A stretch of DNA of 44,838 nt, from positions 1-44,838 of the forward strand of contig JAFUDV010000050.1 of the NCBI GenBank assembly GCA_017464245.1. The letters are read 5' to 3'. The position numbers and the translations under genes are program-made. This stretch comes from Bacteroidales bacterium. GTDB taxonomy: Bacteria; Bacteroidota; Bacteroidia; Bacteroidales; UBA932. Shown here one piece after another: positions 1 to 8,439 of this stretch (the first letter of the stretch is position 1; every line of letters begins with the position of its first letter). Below the pieces are notes generated by a model that was not told where the DNA came from, searched no databases, and was given only the letters and a program-made list of their open reading frames with translations.

Positions 1-2
1 GC

Positions 3-794
3 AACGAGATCGTCGCCCGCCAGTTCATCTTCCGCATGCGTGAGTTCGAGCAGATGGAGATGCAGTTCTTCATCAAGCCCGGTACTGAGCTCGACTGGTT
101 CGCCAAGTGGAAGGAGGCCCGTATGAAGTGGCACGTGAACCTCGGGATGGGCGCGGAGAACTACCGCTTCCACGACCACGAGAAACTGGCCCACTACGCC
201 AACGCCGCCACCGACATCGAGTTCAACTTCCCGTTCGGCTTCAAGGAGCTCGAGGGCATCCACAGCCGCACGAACTTCGACCTGGGGAACCACCAGAAGT
301 TCTCCGGCAAGAAGATCGAGTACTTCGACCCCGAGGAGAACGTCTCCTACACCCCGTACGTCATCGAGACGTCCATCGGCGTGGACCGCATGTGCCTGGC
401 CGTCATGGCCCATTCCTACACCGTCGAGAAGCTCGAGAACGGCGAGGAGCGCGTCGTGATGAAGATTCCCGCCCCGCTCGCTCCGATCAAGGTGGCCGTG
501 ATGCCGCTCGTGAAGAAGGACGGCCTGCCGGAGATTGCCCAGAAGGTCGTGGACGAACTCAAGTACGACTTCTCCTACCAGTACGACGAGAAGGATTCCA
601 TCGGCAAGCGCTACCGCCGCCAGGATGCCATCGGCACCCCGTTCTGCGTGACCGTGGACCACGACACCCTCGTGGACGGCTGCGTCACTGTCCGTGACCG
701 CGACACGATGACCCAGGAGCGCGTGAAGATCGAAGACCTCCGCGCCCTCATCGACAAGAAGGTCTCCCTGACGAACCTCCTGCGGAACCTGTAG
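3..794 (+). CDS. glyS: glycyl-tRNA synthetase, C-terminal part (5' end outside window)
   Basis: This is the 3' part of a class II glycyl-tRNA synthetase of the single-chain dimeric type, which charges tRNA-Gly in the cytoplasm. The reading frame is open from base 3 and codes for about 263 residues. The visible part has the end of the catalytic core, with the motif 3-like segment ETSIGVDRMCLAVMAHSY near residues 121-138, followed by the anticodon-binding domain (IKVAVMPLVKKDG, the conserved RYRRQDAIGTPFCVTVD, then DRDTMTQERVKI) and a normal C-terminus. Full proteins of this family are about 510 residues, so roughly half is missing because of the window edge and not because of mutation. A rho-independent terminator follows within 20 bp. 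Identification is secure. Confidence 0.95.
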   Translation, partial: NEIVARQFIFRMREFEQMEMQFFIKPGTELDWFAKWKEARMKWHVNLGMGAENYRFHDHEKLAHYANAATDIEFNFPFGFKELEGIHSRTNFDLGNHQKFSGKKIEYFDPEENVSYTPYVIETSIGVDRMCLAVMAHSYTVEKLENGEERVVMKIPAPLAPIKVAVMPLVKKDGLPEIAQKVVDELKYDFSYQYDEKDSIGKRYRRQDAIGTPFCVTVDHDTLVDGCVTVRDRDTMTQERVKIEDLRALIDKKVSLTNLLRNL

Positions 795-811
795 TCCGGT
801 CTCCGTCAATG

Positions 812-839
812 AAGCCCGACCTTTCGGCCGGGCTTTTTT
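812..839 (+). terminator. rho-independent terminator after glyS
   Basis: The arms AAGCCCG (812-818) and CGGGCTT (829-835) pair perfectly. An inner CC/GG pair closes a TTTC loop, and the right arm runs directly into a T tract (834-839). The T tract touches the stop codon of the convergent S46 peptidase gene, whose TGA complements 839-841. Confidence 0.85.
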
Positions 840-2770
840 CATTGGAGTTCCTTGACGATCCTTTCCAGTCCCACGTAGTCGCGGAGGATCCAGAGGATGT
901 AGCGGATGTCCACGCACACGCACTTGTTGTAGCCGGGGGTGTAGGAGACGTCGGAGGCGAGGGATTCCTTGTTGCCGTCGAAGGCGAGGCCGATGAGTTC
1001 GCCCCGGGCGTTCAGGACGGGGGAGCCGGAGTTTCCGCCGGTGATGTCATTGTCCGTGAGGAAGTTGACGGGGCCTACATAGTCGTGCACCGCTTCGACG
1101 AAGTCTGCCGGAAGCGCATAGTCGTGCTGCGCAGGGTCCCATTTTTCGAAAAGGCCGCGGGGGGTTGACCAGCAGGACGCGTGGACGGCGTCCCAGGGGT
1201 CCAGGGAAGAAACCCGTCCGTAGGTGATGCGCATCGTGGCGTTCGCATCGGGATACTGGACGAGGCCCCGGGCGGAGCGGTCCGCATAGAGGGCGCGCGT
1301 ATAGCGGCGTGTCAGTTCCGTCAGGTCGCCGGTGTGCCGCTCCCGGGCGTTGAAGGCCGTGATTTTGACCTCCGTGATGAAATCCATCAGTTGGAGGGGA
1401 TTGTCCCACAGGTGCGCCGCCAAGGCCGTGAAATCGCCGGAAAAGGCCCTGTACAGGGAATCCTGCCGATGGCCGACGACCTCGGCCGGGATATGCCCGA
1501 AATACTCCTCCAGCGCATAGGCGAGCAGTTCCTTCTCCACGCGGGGGTCCAGTTCCGCGATGCCCCGGCGGTAAATCTCTTCCCGCGCCTCTTCCGTCTT
1601 GGCGTTGGACATCCGGAGCATGGTCGGGGTGATGCGGACGCCGCGGATGAAAGTCTCGCGGTAGTAGGCCTTCTCCCGCTCCACGTCCTCGATGGCGGCG
1701 TATTCGTCGGCAAGGCCCTGCAGGATGTCGGCCGGGAGGTCCTTTTCCTGGGCCCGCTTTTCGTCGATGACGCGGAAACGCCGGATGCACTGCACTTCCC
1801 CTTCCTGCATCTCCTGGACGTTGGACAGGGAGAAGAACCAGTCGGAATACTTTTCGCGCACGGCCGGGTCGGCGTCCATCCACTTCCGGACGATCTCCAT
1901 CTGGCGGCCGCGGAGGCGGTTCGTCACCGGCCGCTCCATGCGCGTCAGGTAATCGGCCTTATAAGAACTGCTGTAACGGTCGGTCCGGCCGGGATAGCCG
2001 ATGACCATCGCGTAGTCCCCTTCCCGGAAGCCGGCTTCGGAGACCCTCAGGTGCCAAGGCGACACCAGCGGCTCTCCGTGGTCATAGATGCGGTACAGGG
2101 CGAAATCGGCCTTGTGCTGCGGCCATTCCCAGTTGTCCTCGTCCCCGCCGAAAGCGGCGATGGAAACGGGCGGCGCGCCCACGAGTCGGATATCCGTAAA
2201 TTTTTGATACAGCGCCAGATAGTACTTCTCTCCGGCCCACATGGAATGGAGCGATGCCTCCAGCCCCGTCCGGCCGGCATAGCGGCGCTCCAGGAGGTAG
2301 GAAAGCTTCCTCGACCCGAAGTGCTCGCCCCGTAGGGAAAGGGAATCCGACACGGCGGCCACCTCGTCCGTCACGTCCAGCACCCGCTTGAGGAAGAACA
2401 CTTCCTTCCCCTTGAGCGGAATCTCGTCCTGCCGGTGGAACGCCCAGTAACCATCCTCCAGGTAGTTCTTCTCCGGAGTGGACAGGTCGAACAGGTCGCT
2501 GTAAGCGCAGTGGTGGTTGGTGATGAGGAGCCCTTCGTCGGAAATCACGCTGGCCGTGCAGTAGAAGCCCAGCGAGACGATGGCGTCGGAGACCGTGGCT
2601 CCGGGAGCGTCGGCGTTGTAGATCTCCCCGGCGGAGAGCCGGAGTCCCCGCTCCTGCATCTTTTTCTCCAGGGCCTGGTCGATGGCGTGGACCATCCACA
2701 TCCCTTCATCGGCAAAGGCCGCCACCGGCAGGAGCGCCAGGGCGGCCTGGAGGAGGAGCCGTTTCATCAT
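839..2770 (-). CDS. S46 family dipeptidyl-peptidase (DPP7-like specificity pocket)
   Basis: This is a 643-residue exported serine peptidase of family S46 (DPP7/DPP11), which removes dipeptides from peptide N-termini in the periplasm. A signal peptide ends near AFA (18-20). The catalytic histidine is in TNHHC (about His87) and the nucleophile in TGGNSGSP (about Ser581). The residue that sets P1 preference lies 18 positions after the serine. Here it is Gly599 in FDGN, as in DPP7-type enzymes that accept hydrophobic P1 residues. DPP11 enzymes for Asp/Glu have Arg at this point. The protein is somewhat shorter than the usual 700-720 residues. The start was chosen because its ATG overlaps the upstream TGA as ATGA, which indicates translational coupling to the fimbrillin/FISUMP gene. 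It is the last gene of the TonB-receptor operon. Family assignment is secure; substrate preference is inferred from one residue. Confidence 0.92.
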   Translation of the reverse strand: MMKRLLLQAALALLPVAAFADEGMWMVHAIDQALEKKMQERGLRLSAGEIYNADAPGATVSDAIVSLGFYCTASVISDEGLLITNHHCAYSDLFDLSTPEKNYLEDGYWAFHRQDEIPLKGKEVFFLKRVLDVTDEVAAVSDSLSLRGEHFGSRKLSYLLERRYAGRTGLEASLHSMWAGEKYYLALYQKFTDIRLVGAPPVSIAAFGGDEDNWEWPQHKADFALYRIYDHGEPLVSPWHLRVSEAGFREGDYAMVIGYPGRTDRYSSSYKADYLTRMERPVTNRLRGRQMEIVRKWMDADPAVREKYSDWFFSLSNVQEMQEGEVQCIRRFRVIDEKRAQEKDLPADILQGLADEYAAIEDVEREKAYYRETFIRGVRITPTMLRMSNAKTEEAREEIYRRGIAELDPRVEKELLAYALEEYFGHIPAEVVGHRQDSLYRAFSGDFTALAAHLWDNPLQLMDFITEVKITAFNARERHTGDLTELTRRYTRALYADRSARGLVQYPDANATMRITYGRVSSLDPWDAVHASCWSTPRGLFEKWDPAQHDYALPADFVEAVHDYVGPVNFLTDNDITGGNSGSPVLNARGELIGLAFDGNKESLASDVSYTPGYNKCVCVDIRYILWILRDYVGLERIVKELQ

Positions 2771-4356
2771 TCGGCGTCGCGGATGCAGCGGAGCGGATTG
2801 CCGCTCAGGTAGTTCGAGTAGGCTACATTCACCTTGCCCTCGTTGTAAGTCGACGTGAAAGTGGACATCAGGGACAGGAACTGGCGGTTGGTTTCCGTGT
2901 TGGCCGGGGTATAGCCCGTGGATCCCATGTAGTAGGTGATGGCGTTCCTGCCGACCCATTCCTCGACGGCGCAGGTGCTGCTCTTGGTCACGGTCGCCTG
3001 GTATTTGCCCGTGGCGGTGTTGTTGTTGCGCATGATGCCGCCGGCGAAGTCCCAGTTGAAGCCGTCGGCGTTCATGGTCTTGATGCGGGCCGCCTTGTAC
3101 TCCGCGTCATAATAGACGGCGCTCTCGTCGGTCGCGGCCGCCGCCTCGTCGGTCTTGTTGGAGGCGCCCACGATGGCGAGGAATTCGGCCTGCGTCGGGA
3201 TGTGCCAGCCCTCCGGGCAGATGCCGCGGGTTCCCTCGAAGGTCTTGAAGTTGTCGGCCGTGATCTCGGCGCCGAAGGCGACCTGGTGGTCGTAGAGCAG
3301 GCCGCGCGCCTCGATGCTGGCCGCATCGGTCGCCGGCGTGGCGGTGGTGCCGTCGCTGGTGTACGGATACCAGAGGCCGTTCCCGTCGGCCGGATCGGAG
3401 GAAACCGTCTTTCCCTCAGGGATATAACGGAGGCTTTGGGTCATGATCCAGCGCTTGTTGGAGAGCTGCTTGACGGTGTATTTGTCGCCGCCGTACAGGA
3501 TGTAGCCCTCGGACAGGTGCTCCTCGGTGGAGGGGCCGCCGCCGGTGATCTCGCCGCCGTCGTTCCAGTTCTCGATCTCGCCGGCGAGGACGACTTTGAT
3601 CTCCTCCTTGTTCACGATGACGGACACGGAGTACTGCTTGCCGGGGAGGAGCGTGGTCTCCGCCAGCATCTGGGAGAGTTCCTTGCCGCCGGAGGTTACG
3701 ACGACCCTGGGGGCGACCTTCTGTCCGGGAACGATGGCGTAGTACTTGTCCCCGTCGGCAAAGGCTGTGATGGGCTGCCATTTCGCGCCCTCGGCGACCG
3801 TCGCCGTCAGGTCGTCGGCAATCACGGCGACCGGGACGATTTCCTCGAACCGGACGCTCTCCACCGGATTTCCGCTGTTGTTCTTGAGCGTGACGACCAG
3901 GCGGCTCAGCTGGTGCTTGAACACGACGGCGACCGCGTTGGCGCTCGGAAGGACGCCTTCCTTGACGGCGGAGATGAAGTCGGAGGACGCCGTGCCCTTG
4001 GACTGGTCCTGCTGCACGGTGAAACGGGTCGGGAGGGCCTCGCCTTCGGTGTAGGGATAATAGGCCTTGAGGGTGGCCTCGTCCGTGCCGTCATCGTACC
4101 AGTTGAGGTCGCCGGAGAAAGCGGTCCCGTCATAGGTCAGTTTCGCGTTGGCGGCATATTCGCCGGCCGCCCGGACGACGGAAAGGCCGATGGCGTCGCC
4201 TTTCTCGAAATCGGTCTCGGTGGCACGGGTGATCACCGGTTCCACGCGGATGCCGTACCGGGAGAAATCGACCGGCTGGGGCCCGGTCTCGGGGGTCTTG
4301 TTGCAGGCGGCCAGGGTGAGGAGGGCCATGCCTGCGAGGATCATGCTTCTTTTCAT
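2767..4356 (-). CDS. fimbrillin-like lipoprotein with C-terminal FISUMP-type domain
   Basis: This is a 529-residue predicted surface lipoprotein. The signal peptide MKRSMILAGMALLTLAAC has its lipid-attachment cysteine at Cys18. Residues about 25-270 resemble the fimbrillin-like (Mfa-like) beta-sandwich family (VITRATETDFEKGDAIGL, then YYPYTEGEALPTRFTV). A linker with GGG then leads to a C-terminal region like the Fibrobacter succinogenes major paralogous (FISUMP) fold: RWIMTQSLRY, GICPEGWHIPTQAEF, and the ending NPLRCIRD. The start at 4356 was preferred over an in-frame start 57 bp upstream because it begins the signal peptide directly. The gap to the upstream barrel gene is 19 bp and the stop overlaps the next start by ATGA. 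Its role (adhesion, pilus tip or surface capture) cannot be decided from sequence. Confidence 0.82.
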   Translation of the reverse strand: MKRSMILAGMALLTLAACNKTPETGPQPVDFSRYGIRVEPVITRATETDFEKGDAIGLSVVRAAGEYAANAKLTYDGTAFSGDLNWYDDGTDEATLKAYYPYTEGEALPTRFTVQQDQSKGTASSDFISAVKEGVLPSANAVAVVFKHQLSRLVVTLKNNSGNPVESVRFEEIVPVAVIADDLTATVAEGAKWQPITAFADGDKYYAIVPGQKVAPRVVVTSGGKELSQMLAETTLLPGKQYSVSVIVNKEEIKVVLAGEIENWNDGGEITGGGPSTEEHLSEGYILYGGDKYTVKQLSNKRWIMTQSLRYIPEGKTVSSDPADGNGLWYPYTSDGTTATPATDAASIEARGLLYDHQVAFGAEITADNFKTFEGTRGICPEGWHIPTQAEFLAIVGASNKTDEAAAATDESAVYYDAEYKAARIKTMNADGFNWDFAGGIMRNNNTATGKYQATVTKSSTCAVEEWVGRNAITYYMGSTGYTPANTETNRQFLSLMSTFTSTYNEGKVNVAYSNYLSGNPLRCIRDAE

Positions 4357-4375
4357 GGGGAATTCGGTATTTTTA

Positions 4376-5767
4376 TTAAAACTTATAACCAACGGTGAAG
4401 GTGCCGGTTTCACGGTTGTACCCGCCCATCAGCGTCAGGCGAAGGGCCCGGCGCCAGCGGCCGTCAAGCCGGAGGTACAGTCCCTGGACGGAGGGGACGC
4501 GGAAAGTCAGGGCCCCGCCCGCTCCGATCCGGGGAACCATCTGGTAATCCATCTGCCGGAGCCAGTTCTCCGTCCGGCGGCAGTCGGTGTCCGTCTTTTC
4601 GTCCCGGCTGCGCCCTCTGTCCCGCCACAGGCCGCCGCCGGCGAGGACATCGACATCCAGGTCGAAGGCTCCGTGGGAGAAGGAGGCGGACAGCGTCGCC
4701 GATCCGAGGTTCCGTTTGGTCAGGTCCGGGAAAAGGGCGGCGGAGCGCTCCACCCAGCGGCTGCCTTCCAGGGCGAGGCCGACGCTTTTCACGGCCCCGT
4801 GGTGGAGACGGATTCCGTATTTCAGTTCCAGCGCCCGGTTCACCCGGTCCGAAAGGGAGGTGAACGGCTGGTCTCCGGACGGGGTGTCCTCCCGCAGCTG
4901 GTCGCGCATGCGTCGGTAGGAGACGCCGTAAACATGGTCGACCCCGAATCCTTCGAGGGTCCGCTCGGCGAAAACCGACACCGTACTGCCGGGATACCGG
5001 AAACGGTCGCCCGCCTGACCGCGCTTCCAGACGTCTTTCACGCCGACGGTGACTTCGGGGCTGTAGAGGATCGCCGAGGCGCCGAAAGACGGTTCCAGGA
5101 CGCCGAAGGGGCTGTTTCCGGCCGAAAAACCGGAGCCGTACCGCATGCCCTGGTCCAGGAAGACCGCGGAGGCGTCGTCCGTTTCCGGCAGGCGGAGCCA
5201 TTCCGTCCGCATGCGGAGGATGCCCGCCACGGCGATTCCCATCTCGTCGTCCATCACGTAGGTGACCGTCGGCTCCATCTGCAGGTCCAGGCCGAGGCCC
5301 GAGTGGGAGACCGCCTGTTTCTTTGCGACATGCATCGCCTGGGCGGACACTTGGAGGCCGGCGGCCCAGGCATCGCCCAGGTCATGGACGTACCCGCCTT
5401 CCAGGCGGACATCCTGGCGGGATTTCCACCCCCGGCCGGTTTCCAGGAAATCCAGGGGATAGTATCCCGGATCCAGGAACATCGACGAAGACATGTCCTT
5501 TCCCGTCGTCTGCCCGAAGGACAGGCTGCCCGTGCGGGAGGCGTGCTTCCGGTGGCGGACGCCCGAGACGCGGGCGCCGGCCGACCACTGGAACAGGGCC
5601 ATGTCGGCAGACCGGAAGCGGCCTTCTTCCACGCCGCCCCAGACGGCTGCGTCACGCTGGTGCTTCGGCCGTTCCGGGGCGAGACGGATAAGGCCGATTT
5701 CCTGGCCCTGGGCCAGGACGGGGAGAAGCAGAAGGCCCAGAAGGCCGGTCTTGAGTACGCGGTTCAT
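4376..5767 (-). CDS. DUF6850-type outer-membrane beta-barrel protein (second paralogue)
   Basis: This is a 463-residue predicted outer-membrane barrel. It has a signal peptide (NRVLKTGLLGLLLLPVLAQGQ), many alternating amphipathic strands and a C-terminal aromatic residue (TVGYKF). It is a diverged paralogue of the protein encoded just upstream. Shared landmarks are IGLIRLAPERP versus VGLLREGPVAT at the mature N-terminus, SSMFLDPGYYPLDFLE versus TSMFLEPGYFPVDVLE, FLDQGMRYG versus FLDKGMRYG, and DQLRE in both. Its start lies 10 bp past the upstream stop; a start two codons earlier (5773) is equally possible. It is probably co-transcribed with the TonB-dependent receptor. The function of the family is unknown to me. 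Confidence 0.75.
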   Translation of the reverse strand: MNRVLKTGLLGLLLLPVLAQGQEIGLIRLAPERPKHQRDAAVWGGVEEGRFRSADMALFQWSAGARVSGVRHRKHASRTGSLSFGQTTGKDMSSSMFLDPGYYPLDFLETGRGWKSRQDVRLEGGYVHDLGDAWAAGLQVSAQAMHVAKKQAVSHSGLGLDLQMEPTVTYVMDDEMGIAVAGILRMRTEWLRLPETDDASAVFLDQGMRYGSGFSAGNSPFGVLEPSFGASAILYSPEVTVGVKDVWKRGQAGDRFRYPGSTVSVFAERTLEGFGVDHVYGVSYRRMRDQLREDTPSGDQPFTSLSDRVNRALELKYGIRLHHGAVKSVGLALEGSRWVERSAALFPDLTKRNLGSATLSASFSHGAFDLDVDVLAGGGLWRDRGRSRDEKTDTDCRRTENWLRQMDYQMVPRIGAGGALTFRVPSVQGLYLRLDGRWRRALRLTLMGGYNRETGTFTVGYKF

Positions 5768-5777
5768 CGTCATTCGT

Positions 5778-7253
5778 CTAAAAGTCATATCCGATTCCCA
5801 TGGTCGAGCTCCAGCGGTCGGCCCCCGGCAGGAGGACGATGCCGAAACCGTGGAGCCAGGTCCCTTCGGCCTGGACCGACAGCCCCTTGACCGCCTTCAG
5901 GCGATAGGTCAGCGTCAGTCCCGCCCCGGCCTTGGCGGTGGAGAAGTATTCCATCTTGCGGAGCCAGTCGGGCTCCAGGCGGTAAGGGGTGGTTTCCGCT
6001 TCGTCCGTGCCGCCCGTGAGGCCCTGTTCTTTCCAGGTACCCGCCCCGCCGTTCAGGCGCACGTTCAGGTCCACCGGGCCGAAGGCGAAAGCCGCGGCGA
6101 CCGTCGCCATGCCGTTGTACCGGTCCGTCCGGTCCTCGTAAGGGTACATCAGGTAGGATTTCTCGGTCCAGGCTCCCCCGTGCAGGACGGCCTGCAGGCG
6201 CTTCAGGCGACCCTGCCGGAAACGGACGGCCCAGGTCAGGTCCAGGCTCCCCCAGGTCCGGTCCGACACGGCGTTGTATCCGTAGATGACGGGCGTCGTG
6301 ACGCCGCCGGCGGCCACCTTGTCCAGCACGGCCTCCCGCAGCTGGTCGTCCTGCATCGACAGGGACAGCCCCAGCGAATGCCCGGACGGCCATTTCCTTT
6401 CAAGGGAGGCGGTCCAGGAGAGGCCCGGGTAGCGGAACCAGTCATATCCCTTTTCGCCGACGGAGCCGTGTTTCCACAGCAGTTCCATCCGGGCCGCGCC
6501 GAGAGGGAGGTCGAGGACATAGGCGAATCCGTGCGCAAATTCCCGGACGGGGAGGATGCCCACGCCCGCTTCGTCCAGGTGGATGCCGTCTCCGTCCCAC
6601 ACCTGGTAGGTCCCGTAGCGCATCCCTTTGTCCAGGAAGGCGTAATACGACTGATCTGCAGCACTTCCAACCTGTTCTGCATCAATGCTTTCCGTCCGTT
6701 TCCGGAAGACATAGGCGAGGGACAGGGCGCTTTGTTCGCCCATCTTGACGGCAAAGGTCGGCTCCACCCGCAGCGACATGCCGTAGGTCGTATGCCGGAT
6801 GTCCTTCCGTTTGGCGAGGTTCGAGGCCTGGTAGTCCGCCCGCACGCCCAGGACGAACGATTCGTCCAGGTCCGTCGCGAACCCTCCGCCCAACCGGTAG
6901 GTCTGCCGGGTTTTCGGCCCCGGGGTGAATTCCAACACGTCCACCGGGAAATAGCCCGGCTCCAGGAACATGGAGGTGAACATCTCCTTCCCCTCCATCT
7001 GCTCAAAGGCGAAAGACCCTGTCCATGAGGTGTTTGCGCCGTGCTTCGTGCCTTGCGCCCGGGCGCCGGCCTTCCACAGCGAGGACGGGGCAAAGGCGGG
7101 ATGATAGCCGCCTTCCTCGAAACCGCCGTACACGCCCGCACTCCCCCGGACGCCCGTGGCGACCGGTCCTTCCCGCAGCAGGCCGACGTCCTGCCCCAGC
7201 AGGGCCCACGGCAGCAGCAGGCTAACGATGCAGGCTTTGTATCTCGCTCTCAT
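5778..7253 (-). CDS. DUF6850-type outer-membrane beta-barrel protein (first paralogue)
   Basis: This 491-residue protein has a signal peptide (MRARYKACIVSLLLPWALLGQ) and a long beta-rich body ending in GIGYDF, as expected for an outer-membrane barrel. It resembles the family annotated DUF6850 in Bacteroidota, usually found beside a TonB-dependent receptor and a DUF4876 protein, which is exactly the neighbourhood here. The ATG at 7253 lies 32 bp inside the 3' end of the DUF4876 gene. It was chosen because it is the only start that opens a signal peptide. The following gene is a diverged duplicate. The biological role, perhaps as a receptor accessory or second porin for the same substrate, is inference from context only. 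Confidence 0.78.
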   Translation of the reverse strand: MRARYKACIVSLLLPWALLGQDVGLLREGPVATGVRGSAGVYGGFEEGGYHPAFAPSSLWKAGARAQGTKHGANTSWTGSFAFEQMEGKEMFTSMFLEPGYFPVDVLEFTPGPKTRQTYRLGGGFATDLDESFVLGVRADYQASNLAKRKDIRHTTYGMSLRVEPTFAVKMGEQSALSLAYVFRKRTESIDAEQVGSAADQSYYAFLDKGMRYGTYQVWDGDGIHLDEAGVGILPVREFAHGFAYVLDLPLGAARMELLWKHGSVGEKGYDWFRYPGLSWTASLERKWPSGHSLGLSLSMQDDQLREAVLDKVAAGGVTTPVIYGYNAVSDRTWGSLDLTWAVRFRQGRLKRLQAVLHGGAWTEKSYLMYPYEDRTDRYNGMATVAAAFAFGPVDLNVRLNGGAGTWKEQGLTGGTDEAETTPYRLEPDWLRKMEYFSTAKAGAGLTLTYRLKAVKGLSVQAEGTWLHGFGIVLLPGADRWSSTMGIGYDF

Positions 7254-8439
7254 AGAAGTCGTTGCTTGAATTGTTCGTGTCCATGAGCACCTCATACCCG
7301 TTCTCTGCCGAGGCCGCCTCGTCCACCCGGCGCCGGAGGGTGTGGCCCTTGTAGATGTCGCTCTGCATGACGAAGCCCGCATCGGCCGCCGGGGAAACGC
7401 GCTTCGCGTTGCCGCCGGACCGTCCGTCGAACACTTCCACCGCGTCGATGACCCACCCGTACGGGACCTTGACGACCCGGTCTGCGCTGTTGCCGGGCGT
7501 CACCTGCACCACGTCGGGTTGCAGGACGTAATCCCCCGCCGGCATGGGCGTGCGGAACAGAACGAGCGTCGGTGAGGAGAGGGAGACGGTATTGGCGTTG
7601 GCCTGGCCCGTCTTGATGACCACCTGCGCGTACCGGTCGGCCCGGACCTGGTCCCCGGGGGCCGGGTGATAGGTGGGATTCGGGAAGTAGGTGGGATTGT
7701 AGCAGGTGAAGACGTCGCTGCGGTTCAGATTGACCGACAGGGGATACTGGAGGGTATGGTCGATGGCCCCGCGAAGGGCCACGACCGCGTCCTCCCCCGG
7801 CTCCAGCGGGAAGGAGCGTCCGTTCCCGGGCAGCTGCCAGACCACCGTCACGACCGGGGCGAAATCCGGGAAGACGAGTTCGCCGGTCGCCGCGTCGCGG
7901 GTGACCCAGTTGTTCACCGCGGTGCTGTTGTACGGCGACAGGGTGCCGAAGCACAGGCTGTCCAGCCAGGCCGTCTCCGTGTCGTTGTTGTGGATGATGA
8001 AATACTGGTCGCTCTGGTAGGTCCCTTCCTGCGGGGCCTTGCTGCAGCCGCCCGTGTACACTTCCTTGATGACGAGGCTCCCCGCCCGGGAGTGGGCCAG
8101 GAGCAGGTCCACGGTCCGGCGTTCCGTCACGACGACCTTGTCGGCCGTGCCGTTGAACAGGTCCTTCCCCGTCCGGTCGCTGCAGGTGATGCGGTAGATG
8201 CCGGCGGGAATCCGGATCTCCGCCAGGCCGCGCCGGTCGGTCTGGGCCCGGTAAGCCGCCCCGGAGGACACCTCCTCGATCCGGATGACGGCCCCTTCGT
8301 GGACGGCGTCGGCATAACCCGCCGGATATACGGCGTTTATCGACAGCAGCTGCAGTCCGTCCGGCCAGGGGCTTCGGTACTCCCGGGCGCAGGCGGCCGC
8401 GAGCAGGGCGGCCAGAAGGATGAGTATCAACCGTTTCAT
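7222..8439 (-). CDS. DUF4876-family lipoprotein
   Basis: This is a 405-residue predicted lipoprotein with the lipobox cysteine at Cys17 (LLAAACARE). Residues about 30-115 look like a carboxypeptidase-regulatory-like beta-sandwich (EGAVIRIEEVSSGAAYRAQT, then IRIPAGIYRITCSDRTG). The remainder begins SLVIKEVYTGGCSKAPQEG and matches what I know of DUF4876 proteins, which occur next to TonB-dependent receptors in Bacteroidota. Its start overlaps the receptor's stop by ATGA, so the two are translationally coupled. There is no SusD homologue in the operon, so this lipoprotein may fill the surface-lid or substrate-capture position. That role is inference. Confidence 0.82.
   Translation of the reverse strand: MKRLILILLAALLAAACAREYRSPWPDGLQLLSINAVYPAGYADAVHEGAVIRIEEVSSGAAYRAQTDRRGLAEIRIPAGIYRITCSDRTGKDLFNGTADKVVVTERRTVDLLLAHSRAGSLVIKEVYTGGCSKAPQEGTYQSDQYFIIHNNDTETAWLDSLCFGTLSPYNSTAVNNWVTRDAATGELVFPDFAPVVTVVWQLPGNGRSFPLEPGEDAVVALRGAIDHTLQYPLSVNLNRSDVFTCYNPTYFPNPTYHPAPGDQVRADRYAQVVIKTGQANANTVSLSSPTLVLFRTPMPAGDYVLQPDVVQVTPGNSADRVVKVPYGWVIDAVEVFDGRSGGNAKRVSPAADAGFVMQSDIYKGHTLRRRVDEAASAENGYEVLMDTNNSSNDFYESEIQSLHR

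Noticed and set aside
4148-5890. 580-residue plus-strand frame opposite the DUF6850 genes
   Set aside because: It crosses gene boundaries of the minus-strand operon and has low-complexity Gly/Arg/Val composition; judged a shadow.
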